From contig NZ_JBKFEY010000006.1 in assembly GCF_046507575.1 (NCBI RefSeq), positions 62,001 to 126,000 on the forward strand: a stretch of DNA of 64,000 nt, in the 5' to 3' direction. The notes under the pieces were generated by a model. The model made no database searches. It worked only from the letters and a program-made list of their open reading frames with translations, and was not told the origin of the DNA. The stretch's first letter is position 1, and every line of letters starts with the position of its first letter. This document shows positions 17,084 through 25,383 of this stretch, in pieces. The stretch comes from Pontitalea aquivivens (GTDB taxonomy: Bacteria > Pseudomonadota > Alphaproteobacteria > Rhodobacterales > Rhodobacteraceae). The translations under genes were made by a program, and so were the position numbers.

Positions 17084-18289
17084 ATGACCGATGCCTATAT
17101 CTGTGACTATGTCCGCACGCCGATCGGGCGTTATGGCGGCGCGCTTTCTTCGGTGCGCGCCGATGATCTGGCCGCGCTGCCGCTGCGCGCGCTGATCGCG
17201 CGCAACCCCGCGCTTGATCCCGCCGCGATCGAAGAGATCTGGATGGGATGCGCCAATCAGGCCGGCGAAGACAACCGCAACGTCGCGCGCATGGCGGGCC
17301 TTCTGGCTGGCCTACCCGAGACGGTACCGGGCGTGACAGTAAACCGACTGTGCGCCTCGGGGCTGGAGGCAGTGGCTGCCGCGGGCCGCGCGATCAAGGC
17401 CGGTGAGATTGAACTGGCCATCGCTGGCGGCGTCGAAAGCATGTCGCGCGCGCCCTTCGTTATGCCGAAGGCAGGTTCGGCCTTTGATCGGCAGACCGCG
17501 ATCTACGACACGACCATCGGCTGGCGGTTCGTGAACCCGACGATGAAGGCGCAATACGGTATCGAATCGATGCCCGAAACGGCGGAAAACGTGGCCGATG
17601 ATTACGCCATCTCGCGCGCGGATCAGGATGCCTTTGCGCTGCGGTCACAGCAGCGCGCCGGGGTGGCGATGGCCTCGGGGCGGTTCGCGCGGGAAATCGT
17701 GCCGGTGACGGTACAACTGGGTCGCGGCAAGATCCTTGAGGTGGCACAGGACGAACATCCCCGTCCCGGTACGGCATTGGCAGACCTTCAGAAACTGCGC
17801 TCGATCACCCGCCCCGACGGGTCCGTGACGGCTGGCAATGCCTCGGGTGTCAACGATGGCACTGCGGCCTTGATCGTGGCCTCGGCCGACGCCGCACGGC
17901 GCCATGGCCTGACCCCGATCGCGCGCATCCTTGGCGCGGCAAGTGCCGGAATTGCACCGCGGATCATGGGCTATGGCCCGGTGCCGGCGGTGCAAAAGCT
18001 CTGCGCGCAGGCCGGGATCGGTGTCGATCAGCTTGACGTGATCGAACTGAACGAAGCCTTCGCCGCCCAAGCTCTTGCCGTCATGCGGGGTCTGGGCATC
18101 GCGGATGACGATCCGCGCGTCAACCGCAACGGCGGCGCGATCGCACTTGGCCATCCGTTGGGCATGTCCGGCGCGCGGATTACCGGCACCACTGCTCTGG
18201 AACTGCAGCAGACCGGCGGTCGCTATGGCTTGGCCACCATGTGTGTGGGCGTTGGCCAAGGCGCCGCGATCCTGCTTGAACGTGTATGA
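17084..18289 (+). CDS. Acetyl-CoA acyltransferase (thiolase)
   Basis: This is a 401-residue thiolase. The acyl-accepting Cys is in NRLCASGLEAVAAAGRAI (about 90), the glycine-rich GGVESMSRAPFVMPK follows, and the C-terminal catalytic His and Cys are in GGAIALGHPLGMSGARI and MCVGVGQGAAILLE. The arrangement and the DYVRTPIGRYGGALSSVRAD start are like PcaF/FadA-type enzymes. It would cleave 3-ketopimeloyl-CoA or later 3-ketoacyl-CoAs with CoA to release acetyl-CoA. It is 12 bases after the fusion gene and 14 bases before etfB, so it is clearly in the operon. Confidence 0.88.
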   Translation: MTDAYICDYVRTPIGRYGGALSSVRADDLAALPLRALIARNPALDPAAIEEIWMGCANQAGEDNRNVARMAGLLAGLPETVPGVTVNRLCASGLEAVAAAGRAIKAGEIELAIAGGVESMSRAPFVMPKAGSAFDRQTAIYDTTIGWRFVNPTMKAQYGIESMPETAENVADDYAISRADQDAFALRSQQRAGVAMASGRFAREIVPVTVQLGRGKILEVAQDEHPRPGTALADLQKLRSITRPDGSVTAGNASGVNDGTAALIVASADAARRHGLTPIARILGAASAGIAPRIMGYGPVPAVQKLCAQAGIGVDQLDVIELNEAFAAQALAVMRGLGIADDDPRVNRNGGAIALGHPLGMSGARITGTTALELQQTGGRYGLATMCVGVGQGAAILLERV

Positions 18290-18303
18290 GAAAGGGAAAT
18301 CCG

Positions 18304-18839
18304 ATGAAGATCCTCGTACCGGTCAAGCGCGTGATTGACTACAACGTTAAGGTTCGTGTGAAGGCGGACGGTAGCGGGGTTGATCTTGCCAATGTGAAAA
18401 TGTCGATGAACCCGTTCGACGAGATTGCGGTGGAAGAGGCGATCCGTCTGAAGGAGAAGGGCGCGGCATCTGAAATCGTGGTGGTTTCGGTGGGCGTGAA
18501 GCAGGCGGCGGAAACGCTGCGCACGGCGCTTGCGATGGGGGCGATGTGGCCCGCGTCACGCGTGAGGTTGACGGCGGGTTGCAGACCATTTCGGTCAAGC
18601 TGCCGGCGATCGTGACGGCGGACCTGCGGCTGAATGAGCCGCGCTATGCCAGCCTGCCCAACATCATGAAGGCAAAGAAGAAACCGCTCGAAGAAAAGAC
18701 CGCGGCCGATTACGGCGTGGACGTTTCGCCGCGGCTGACCGTCGTGAAAACGGCGGAACCGGCGGGCCGGTCGGCGGGGATCAGGGTGGCCTCGGTCGAT
18801 GAGCTGGTGGGCAAACTGAAAGACGCGGGGGTGATCTGA
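18304..18839 (+). pseudogene. etfB: Electron transfer flavoprotein beta subunit, internally deleted (copy 1)
   Basis: The N-terminal part is normal: MKILVPVKRVIDYNVKVRVK, then KMSMNPFDEIAVEEAIRLKE, up to ALRTALAMGA at about residue 80. The sequence then jumps, in another frame, to DVARVTREVDGGLQTISVKL and the ordinary C-terminus, ending LVGKLKDAGVI. About 70-80 central residues that bind AMP/FAD are missing, and the reading frame is broken at GGGGCGATGTGG near 18540. EtfB should carry electrons from AliB to the quinone pool. This copy cannot. It directly follows the thiolase gene. Confidence 0.88.
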
Positions 18840-18989
18840 TGTCGGTTCTTCTGATTGCAGAGGTGAATGGCGGCGATCTGGCGCTGGACGCGACGGCCAA
18901 GGCGCTGTCGGCGGCGAAGGCGCTGGGTCCGGTGACGGTTCTGGTCGCGGGGTCGGGCGTCGATGCGGCGGCGGCTGCGGCGGCGAGAT
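18839..18989 (+). pseudogene. etfA: Electron transfer flavoprotein alpha subunit, N-terminal fragment (copy 1)
   Basis: The start overlaps the etfB stop (TGATG), as usual for etfBA. The first ~50 residues are normal EtfA: MSVLLIAEVNGGDLALDATA and KALGPVTVLVAGSGVDAAAA. After the alanine run the sequence changes to unrelated DNA whose coding sense is on the other strand. The FAD-binding C-terminal domain is entirely absent. The GCGGCGGCTGCGGCGGC run at the junction may have served as short homology. Confidence 0.85.
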
Positions 18990-19659
18990 CGGGCTCAGAG
19001 AATTGCGGCAATATCTGCGCAGAGAGCCTGTGGTGGACCCGCCCGAACTTGGCCCGCCAGTCGGCCTCGGTCAGCACCTTACGCTGGTCCACCACGAAAT
19101 CCAGAAACGCCATCAGCGCGGGAAGCTTGCGGGTGGTGATGACGCCGTTGCGGCATTCGAGGCTGCCCCAGAACGGCACCGGGCAGGCCTCGCCCGAGGA
19201 GGCGAACGGGCTTTTGTAGAAGCCGGAACAGCTTGCCAGCCACACATCCTGTTCGCCTGCCAGCAATGCGGGAACATCGGTCGCCATGCCCTCTGGAAAA
19301 GCGGGCTGTGCCGAAGACGGAGCTGCCAAGACATTGGCCTCGGCCTCCGGGGTCAGCACGGTGAGCCGCAACGCATCTTCGACAGCGTCCATCAGCGCCT
19401 CGGCGATGGTGGCTTCGTGGATCGGCCGCAATGCCGGAATGTCTCCATAGTAGTTTACGGCAACCTCGACGGTATATCCAACCGCAAACGCGAGGGGCGA
19501 TTGCCCGAGAAGATCCGCTTCTATACCCGGTCTTCGCTGCTGATCGTTGATGAGATCGGCTAAACGCCATCTTCCGTGAGCACGCCTGAGCAGGGCTGTC
19601 GCCACTCGGAAAGCAGAATGAGCGAAGCTCTCGAAGGCCTCAATGCCGTGATCCGGCAA
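18960..19659 (-). pseudogene. Unrecognised protein fragment, possibly mobile-element associated
   Basis: A long minus-strand open frame begins MPDHGIEAFESFAHSAFRVA and reads as plausible protein to about ILPQFSEPDLAAAA, where it runs antisense into the etfA scrap. It contains a cysteine cluster in CSGFYKSPFASSGEACPVPF followed by WGSLEC, then RKLPALMAFLDFVVDQRKVL and ADWRAKFGR. The C-x13-C-x8-C pattern could bind zinc. I faintly recall a similar Cys/RKLPA block in large proteins found beside integrases, but cannot confirm it. Its position among IS remnants supports a mobile origin. The 3' end is lost at the etfA junction. Confidence 0.4.
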
Positions 19660-19756
19660 GGTCGTGTCGCGAAGTTGGTGGAAATTTTAAGGCTGCGTAA
19701 GCTCCGGGTGAACATCCACCCACCCAACCGGCGGCTGCAACCGCCAGGGAGATCAC

Positions 19757-20240
19757 GCCAGGAACCAGATTACCGACACTGCGAGCTTTGCGCTACTGGC
19801 CGGGGAGGCCGGGTTCGACCCGATCGAGGAACGGCTACGTGCCAACGTCCGCGCGACGATCGAAGCCGTTTTCGAAGAGGGGTTGGCCGGCTTTCTCGGC
19901 CGCCTTCGCTACGACCGAGGCGAGGGCCCCGCAAAAGGATATCGCCACGGGCACCGCGAACGGCAACTCACCGGCACCTTCGGGACGGAAACGGTGCGGG
20001 TGCCGCGCGCCCGGATCGAGGACGACGCAGGCAAGGTAACGGAATGGCGCTCGAAGGCGCTGCCCCGTTATCAGCGGCTGACAAAGAAGGCCGAGGCCCT
20101 GATCGCCGCGGTCTATCTCGCCGTCACCAACACCCGGCGCGTGAAGCGGGCGCAGTTCGGCCTGTTCGGGGGAGCCGTCAGCAAGGACGTGGCCAGCCGC
20201 GCCTGGCGCAAGGTGAAGGTGGACTGGGACGCCTATCTCA
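19757..20240 (+). pseudogene. IS256-family (mutator) transposase, 3'-truncated
   Basis: The frame reads ITDTASFALLAGEAGFDPIE, then RLRANVRATIEAVFEEGLAG, KGYRHGHRERQLTGTFGTET and VRVPRARIEDDAGKVTEWRS, a well-known IS256-family N-terminus with the RHGHRxRxLxTxxG pattern. It continues to AVSKDVASRAWRKVKVDWDA and is then cut by an IS3-type remnant on the opposite strand. The catalytic DDE part is mostly lost. No clean start codon is visible at the left, and no intact end repeats were found. Confidence 0.8.
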
Positions 20241-20529
20241 TGCGTCGTCCTCCCCATCACCGATCATGCTTTTTTTGAGCAACCGGTTCTCAAGCGTCAG
20301 CTCGGCAACCACCTCCTTCAGGGCTGCGGATTCCGAGCGCAGCTCCTTGACTTCTGGCGCCGTCGCCTGTCTCGTGGTGACAAAGCGCAGCGATGTTCTG
20401 CTCACCGCGCAGACCCGCCAGGACGATCCTGATCTTCTCCTCGGCCGAGTAGTGTTTGCGCGTCTTGCGCTTGATACCCCGGACCAGCTTGTCAGCGGCA
20501 TCCTTCGATGTTCCGGATTTCTTGTTCAT
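20238..20529 (-). pseudogene. IS3-family OrfA with internal deletion
   Basis: The start MNKKSGTSKDAADKLVRGIK and KHYSAEEKIRIVLAGLRGEQ, then NIAALC, is a typical IS3-family OrfA opening. After Cys the frame changes, and the end reads ATAPEVKELRSESAALKEVV and ENRLLKKSMIGDGEDD, the leucine-zipper part of OrfA. About 25-30 residues around the second half of the helix-turn-helix are deleted. The matching OrfB, which should follow at lower coordinates, is replaced by the IS256 fragment. Confidence 0.75.
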
Positions 20530-20639
20530 CTTCGCTCCATAATGGCTGCGACGAACCAGAAATCCTCCGTTGATCAAACCCCTGAATCTGTCCGGTGGGT
20601 GCTGACGTCAGATACTGAGAGGTCTGCGGGTGGATCGCC

Positions 20640-20727
20640 CGATACCCATGTCTGGCGCGCGGATATCTACAGCCACCAGAGCCCTCATTCAGCCTTTGGC
20701 GGCAAGCCGACGGCGCCGGTCTATTGA
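20640..20727 (+). pseudogene. Possible C-terminal scrap of an IS3-family OrfB
   Basis: The last codons of this plus-strand frame read SHQSPHSAFGGKPTAPVY and stop. This resembles the end of IS3-type transposases (xRRHSALGGxxPxxVY). Nothing upstream in the frame is recognisable. It is in opposite orientation to the OrfA remnant next to it, so the two are not one element. Confidence 0.4.
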
Positions 20728-20822
20728 CAGAGAAATAATATCAACCAACCCGACAAGCAGGTGCAACGAGTAGTTTAATTTACCCCAGATCTTGTCCAAG
20801 AGATGGGGATTAGCTCAGTCTT

Positions 20823-21120
20823 GTCCGCGATCTGCAGGAGATTCTGGCTGAACGTGGCTTCAGCGTCGACCACGCCAGGCTGAACTGCTGGGTGCTGAAA
20901 TTCGCACCGCTAATCGCGGCACAGACGCAAGCCTGGAAACGGCCGACTGCGAACTCCTGGCGGATGGGCGAAACGTACATCAAGGCGAAAAGCCGTTGGA
21001 CCTACCTCTACCGGGCCGTGGAACGCGATGATCAAACCCTTGATTTCATGCTCTCCGATCGACGAGGTATGGCGGCTACCCGGCGCTTCTTAAGGCAAGC
21101 GATCACCACCAAAGGCGTAC
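20823..21120 (+). pseudogene. IS6-family transposase fragment
   Basis: The frame reads VRDLQEILAERGFSVDHARL, NCWVLKFAPLIAAQTQAWKR, PTANSWRMGETYIKAKSRWT and YLYRAVERDDQTLDFMLSDR, a clear central part of IS6/IS26-like DDE transposases. The first catalytic residue is in SWRxDETYIK, and here Asp is changed to Gly (SWRMGETYIK). The N-terminus is missing, the C-terminal half is lost after about ITTKGVP, and the enzyme is dead on both counts. Confidence 0.82.
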
Positions 21121-21218
21121 CCGACCAGTCCCCCCGACCGGCTTCGGGCTTTGCGACACAACCGGCTCAAGTCGACTGGTTTCTCGCGCTCTCGGCTTGG
21201 CCGGAGCCAAGCCGCGGG

Positions 21219-21983
21219 TCAGTCCGCGGCTTCGGGCGCCGTGTCGGCGGCGGTGGTATAGGCGGATGCCAGAAAATCACCACCCTGCGCCACCTGCACA
21301 AGATTGCGTGACACATCGGCCACCGATTTAGAGATGTGCTGCTCCAGATAGGCGGCGCAGGCATCCACATCGCCACGGATCGCACTGTCGAAGATGTTCC
21401 GATGCTCTTCGCGCACATCGCGGTGCGCCCGGTTGTTGCCAAGCGCCAGCCTCAGATAGCGGCGGCTGTGTTCGTGGAGCTGGCTACGATAGCGGATCAG
21501 CCATTCGTTGTGGCAATTGGCGACCAGAGAATCGTGGAAGGTCAAGTTCCGGCGATGCCATTCCGAAGCGACGGTCAGATCGTTCTTGCCCAGCATCCGG
21601 TCTTCGACCAGCTTGAGCTTGTGGAAGGCGGCGAACAGTTCGCCCTCCCAATTGTCGTCGCGATGCTGCAGCGATTCCCGCAGCGCTGCCACCTCGATGA
21701 TCGCGCGCGCCGAACTGATCGCCTGAAAATCCGCCAAGCTGAGGCCGCGCACATAAAACCCCCGCTGGCTTTCCGAGACCACAAGCTGATCGGTCATCAG
21801 CCGTGACAGCGCCTCGCGTACCGTGGCGGTGGACACGTCGAACTGGCGGCGCAGATTGTCCACATGCAGGCGTTCGTCGGGCTTCAGGGCAAAGTTGAAG
21901 ATCCGCCGCTTGATCTCTTCCTGAACCGTCTCGATGGCGGTGCGCTTGGGGTTTGAGGTGCTCGCCGGGTCTGCCTGGCTCAT
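21219..21983 (-). CDS. GntR-family (FCD/FadR-type) transcriptional regulator
   Basis: This is a 254-residue regulator with an N-terminal winged helix at about residues 16-80 (ETVQEEIKRRIFNFALKPDE and QFDVSTATVREALSRLMTDQ). An all-helical FCD effector domain covers about 90-235, with metal-ligand-like residues in FHDSLVANCHNEWL and EEHRNIFDSAIRGD. It is divergent from the meta-pathway operon, with a 174-base A+T-rich spacer holding repeated AACGTT motifs. It most likely represses that operon and responds to a pathway intermediate. The 3' end lies close to the IS6 remnant but the gene is complete. Confidence 0.88.
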   Translation of the reverse strand: MSQADPASTSNPKRTAIETVQEEIKRRIFNFALKPDERLHVDNLRRQFDVSTATVREALSRLMTDQLVVSESQRGFYVRGLSLADFQAISSARAIIEVAALRESLQHRDDNWEGELFAAFHKLKLVEDRMLGKNDLTVASEWHRRNLTFHDSLVANCHNEWLIRYRSQLHEHSRRYLRLALGNNRAHRDVREEHRNIFDSAIRGDVDACAAYLEQHISKSVADVSRNLVQVAQGGDFLASAYTTAADTAPEAAD

Positions 21984-22157
21984 GCCTTTTCCTTCTCTGC
22001 TTCATCCCAATCTAGCGCGCAACCCCTCGCATATCAACGGCTTCTTATTATTAAAAACGTTTATTCTATTTAAAAAACGTTTTTAATGTTGACACAACGT
22101 TTTTTGTTAAACATCTTTGCCCTCAGACCGGGCTCAGGCTTGGAAGGAGGGAATTGC
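21984..22157. promoter_or_regulatory. Divergent promoter/operator region of the meta-pathway operon
   Basis: This spacer is strikingly A+T-rich from 22040 to 22115. It holds three copies of a palindromic core: AAAAACGTTT at 22053, the perfect 12-bp AAAAACGTTTTT at 22073-22084, and CAACGTTTTT at 22095. A TTGACA promoter element overlaps the last two (22089-22094). A TTGTTAAACAT sequence near 22104 is one base away from the TNGTNNNACNA pattern bound by FCD-type GntR proteins. Regulator binding here is inferred. Confidence 0.5.
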
Positions 22158-23639
22158 GTGTCGCAACAACACAACCAGACTTTGGAACATCGGCTGTTCA
22201 TCGACGGCGCCCATGTGGCGGCCAGCTCGGGGCGGACCTTTGAAAAAATCTCGCCGGTCACCGGGCAGGTGATCGCCCATGTGCACGAGGCGGGGCGCGC
22301 CGATGTGGACCGCGCCGTGCAGGCCGCGCGGGTGGCCCTGCGGGGACCCTGGGGTCAGCTCAAGCTGCGCGAGCGCGCCGATCTGCTTATCACTCTGTCG
22401 CAGGCGATCAACGCGCGTTTCGATGATTTTCTGGAAGCTGAAGTTGCCGATACCGGCAAGCCGCGCAGCCTGGCCCGGATGGTCGACATCCCGCGCGGGG
22501 CGGCCAATTTTGCCACCTTCGCCGATATGATCAAGAACCTCGGGTCCGAGTTCTATGAAACCGACACGCCCGATGGTGGCCGCGCGCTGAACTATGGCGT
22601 GCATCGGCCCAAGGGGGTGATCGCGGTGATCTCGCCCTGGAACCTGCCGCTGCTGCTGATGACCTGGAAGGTCGGTCCGGCGCTGGCCTGCGGCAATACG
22701 GTGGTCGTGAAACCCTCGGAAATCACGCCGCATTCGGCCACGCTGCTGGGCGAGGTGATGAATACGGTCGGGATCCCGAAGGGCGTGTACAACGTCGTGC
22801 ACGGTTTCGGGCCCGGATCGGCGGGCGAATACCTTACTCAGCATCCCGGCGTCGACGGCATCACCTTCACCGGCGAGACGAAAACCGGCGAGGCGATCAT
22901 GAAACAGGCCGCAGTGGGCCTGCGCGACGTGTCCTTCGAGATGGGCGGCAAAAATGCGGCGATCGTGTTCGCCGATGCCGATCTCGACAAGGCGGTCGCG
23001 GGCACGATGCAATCGGTCTTTGCCAATTGCGGTCAGGTCTGTCTGGGCACCGAGCGGGTCTATGTCGAACGCCCGGTGTTCGACACCTTCGTGAACCGGC
23101 TCAAGACCGCGGCCGAGGGGCTGGTTCTGGGCGGATCGGATCACCCCGGGGTATCGATGGGGCCGCTGATCAGTGCCGAACATCGCGACAAGGTACTGTC
23201 CTATTACCAGAAGGCGCAGGCACTTGGCGCCAAGGTTGTGACCGGCGGCGGCGTGCCCGATTTCGGCGATGCGCGCGATCAGGGGTTCTTCGTCGAGCCG
23301 ACGATCTGGACCGGGCTGGGGCAGGACAGCGCGATCATGCGCGAGGAAATCTTTGGCCCCTGCTGCCACATCACCCCCTTCGACAGCGAGGATGAGGTGA
23401 TCGGGCTGGCCAATGACAGCGATTATGGGCTGGCCTGCGCGATCTGGACCGAAAACATCAGCCGCGCGCATCGCGTGGCGCCCCAGATCGAGGTCGGGCT
23501 GGCCTGGGTGAATTCCTGGTTCCTGCGCGATTTGCGCACCGCCTTCGGCGGGGCCAAGCAATCGGGCATCGGGCGCGAGGGCGGCGAGCATTCGCTCGAG
23601 TTCTACACCGAGCGCGCCAATGTCTGCGTCAAACTGTGA
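22158..23639 (+). CDS. dmpC: 2-hydroxymuconic semialdehyde dehydrogenase
   Basis: This is a 493-residue aldehyde dehydrogenase. GTG at 22158 is chosen because GGAGGGAATTGC precedes it directly and MLTQRFLL upstream is leader-like. Motifs are AVISPWNLPLLLMTWKVGPA (cofactor region), FEMGGKNAAIVFADADLDKA (general base Glu) and FANCGQVCLGTERVYVERPV (catalytic Cys). It fits the DmpC/XylG family, which oxidises 2-hydroxymuconate semialdehyde to 2-hydroxymuconate with NAD in the 4-oxalocrotonate branch of catechol meta-cleavage. It is the first gene of the operon, and the downstream genes supply all later steps. Confidence 0.88.
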   Translation: MSQQHNQTLEHRLFIDGAHVAASSGRTFEKISPVTGQVIAHVHEAGRADVDRAVQAARVALRGPWGQLKLRERADLLITLSQAINARFDDFLEAEVADTGKPRSLARMVDIPRGAANFATFADMIKNLGSEFYETDTPDGGRALNYGVHRPKGVIAVISPWNLPLLLMTWKVGPALACGNTVVVKPSEITPHSATLLGEVMNTVGIPKGVYNVVHGFGPGSAGEYLTQHPGVDGITFTGETKTGEAIMKQAAVGLRDVSFEMGGKNAAIVFADADLDKAVAGTMQSVFANCGQVCLGTERVYVERPVFDTFVNRLKTAAEGLVLGGSDHPGVSMGPLISAEHRDKVLSYYQKAQALGAKVVTGGGVPDFGDARDQGFFVEPTIWTGLGQDSAIMREEIFGPCCHITPFDSEDEVIGLANDSDYGLACAIWTENISRAHRVAPQIEVGLAWVNSWFLRDLRTAFGGAKQSGIGREGGEHSLEFYTERANVCVKL

Positions 23640-23652
23640 AGGAGGACAGCCG

Positions 23653-24450
23653 GTGACCGAGACCATCAACCAGATTGCCCAAGCGCTGCTGACGGCCAGC
23701 CGGGACGGTACACCGATCATGCCGATCGCGCCACAGCTTGGGGTGGGCGCGGGGCTGGAACAGGCCTATGCCGTGCAGGACCGGATTACTAAGGCGGGGC
23801 TGGCCGCGGGGCGGCGCCTTGTGGGGCGCAAGATCGGGCTCACCTCGGCGGCGGTGCAGGCACAGATGGGCGTGAAACAGCCCGATTACGGCGTTCTTTT
23901 CGCCGATATGGAATATGGCGACGCCGAGGAAATCCCCTGCGCGCGGCTGATCCAGCCCAAGGTCGAGGCCGAGATCGCGCTGGTGCTAGAGCGCGATCTG
24001 CCCGGCGCCGATACCACCCCCAGCGAGCTGATGCGCGCCGTAGCCTATGCGCTGCCCGCCATCGAGATCGTCGACAGCCGCATCCGCGACTGGAAGATCG
24101 GCATCCTCGACACCGTGGCCGACAATGCCTCGTCGGGGCTTTATGTGCTGGGCGCACGGCCCGTCAGGCTCGCAGATTTCGACATGCGGCTGTGCGGGAT
24201 GGTGATGGAGCGCGCGGGCCAGCCGGTCAGCTTTGGCGCAGGGACCGCCTGCATGGGCCATCCGATGACCGCCGCCCTGTGGCTGGTGCGCAAGATGGCC
24301 GAGGTCGGCCGCCCGATGCGGGCCGGCGACGTGATCCTTTCGGGCGCGCTGGGGCCAATGGTGGCCGCCGCCCCGGGGGATGACTTTTGCGTCCGCATCG
24401 AGGGGCTGGGCGCAGTTACGACCAGATTTTCCAGGGGGACAGAGGCATGA
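23653..24450 (+). CDS. dmpE: 2-keto-4-pentenoate hydratase
   Basis: The product is a 265-residue member of the hydratase/decarboxylase family, started at GTG 23653 after GGAGGACAGCCG. The text VGRKIGLTSAAVQAQMGVKQ, then PDYGVLFADMEYGD, VEAEIALVLERDLPG and IEIVDSRIRDWKI carries the metal-binding acidic residues of the fold. The PDYGVLF signature points to the hydratase (DmpE/XylJ/MhpD) rather than the decarboxylase encoded further down. It hydrates 2-hydroxypenta-2,4-dienoate to 4-hydroxy-2-oxovalerate using a divalent metal. The two paralogues could be swapped, but the motifs favour this call. Confidence 0.85.
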   Translation: MTETINQIAQALLTASRDGTPIMPIAPQLGVGAGLEQAYAVQDRITKAGLAAGRRLVGRKIGLTSAAVQAQMGVKQPDYGVLFADMEYGDAEEIPCARLIQPKVEAEIALVLERDLPGADTTPSELMRAVAYALPAIEIVDSRIRDWKIGILDTVADNASSGLYVLGARPVRLADFDMRLCGMVMERAGQPVSFGAGTACMGHPMTAALWLVRKMAEVGRPMRAGDVILSGALGPMVAAAPGDDFCVRIEGLGAVTTRFSRGTEA

Positions 24451-25382
24451 AACACAAGGTTGCGATCATCGGCTCTGGAAATATAGGCACCGATCTGATG
24501 GTCAAGATCCTGAAGGGATCAGACGCGCTGGAAATGGCGGCGATGGTAGGGATCGACCCGACCAGCGACGGGCTGAAACGCGCGGCCGATCTGGGCGTCG
24601 CCACCACGCATGAGGGGCTTGAGGGGCTGCGTGCCCTGCCGGGCTATCGCGATATTTCCATCGTGATGGATGCCACCTCGGCGGGCGCTCATCTGGCGCA
24701 TCATCCGGTGCTGATCGCCGATGGCAAGCAAGTGATTGACCTGACCCCCGCCGCCATCGGCCCCTTCGTGGTACCGCCGGTGAACCTGCAGACGCATCGC
24801 GATGCGCCCGCGCTCAACATGGTCACCTGTGGCGGCCAGGCGACGATCCCGATGGTGCATGCGGTGGCGCGCGCCACCGACCGGCTGATCTATGCCGAAA
24901 TCGTCGCCTCGGTTTCGTCACGTTCGGCCGGGCCAGGCACGCGCGCCAATATCGACGAATTCACCCAGACCACCGCACGCGCCATCGAGCAGGTGGGCGG
25001 CGCCGAACGGGGTAAGGCGATCATCATCCTGAACCCGGCGGAACCGCCGATGCTGATGCGGGATTCGATCTTCACCCTCAGCCAGGGCGGCAGCGAACAG
25101 GCGATCCGCGACAGCATCGCCGAGATGGTGCAAGCGGTGCAGGCCTATGTGCCAGGCTACCGGCTGAAACAGGCGGTGCAATTCGAACAAATCCCCGCCG
25201 ACGCGCCGCTGAACCTGCCGGGCATCGGCGCGGTCTGGGGGCTCAAGACCTCGGTCTTCATTGAGGTCGAGGGCGCGGCTGATTACTTTCCGGCCTATGC
25301 CGGCAATCTCGACATCATGACCTCGGCGGCCAAGGCTACGGCGGAAAGCTGGGCGCGGGCGCATTGCAAGGAGGCCGTCTGA
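24447..25382 (+). CDS. dmpF: Acetaldehyde dehydrogenase (acylating)
   Basis: This 311-residue enzyme overlaps the upstream gene by ATGA. It begins MKHKVAIIGSGNIGTDLMVK (Rossmann fold) and has the catalytic Cys in NMVTCGGQATIPMVHAVAR at about 130, then SRSAGPGTRANIDEFTQTTA and KAIIILNPAEPPMLMRD. This is the DmpF/MhpF family, which converts acetaldehyde, NAD and CoA to acetyl-CoA. It works as a channelling complex with the aldolase encoded one base downstream. Confidence 0.93.
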   Translation: MKHKVAIIGSGNIGTDLMVKILKGSDALEMAAMVGIDPTSDGLKRAADLGVATTHEGLEGLRALPGYRDISIVMDATSAGAHLAHHPVLIADGKQVIDLTPAAIGPFVVPPVNLQTHRDAPALNMVTCGGQATIPMVHAVARATDRLIYAEIVASVSSRSAGPGTRANIDEFTQTTARAIEQVGGAERGKAIIILNPAEPPMLMRDSIFTLSQGGSEQAIRDSIAEMVQAVQAYVPGYRLKQAVQFEQIPADAPLNLPGIGAVWGLKTSVFIEVEGAADYFPAYAGNLDIMTSAAKATAESWARAHCKEAV

Positions 25383-25383
25383 C

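Noticed and set aside
22134..23720. A 528-codon minus-strand frame opposite dmpC
   Set aside because: dmpC has complete aldehyde dehydrogenase motifs and a strong ribosome site, so the opposite frame is a shadow.
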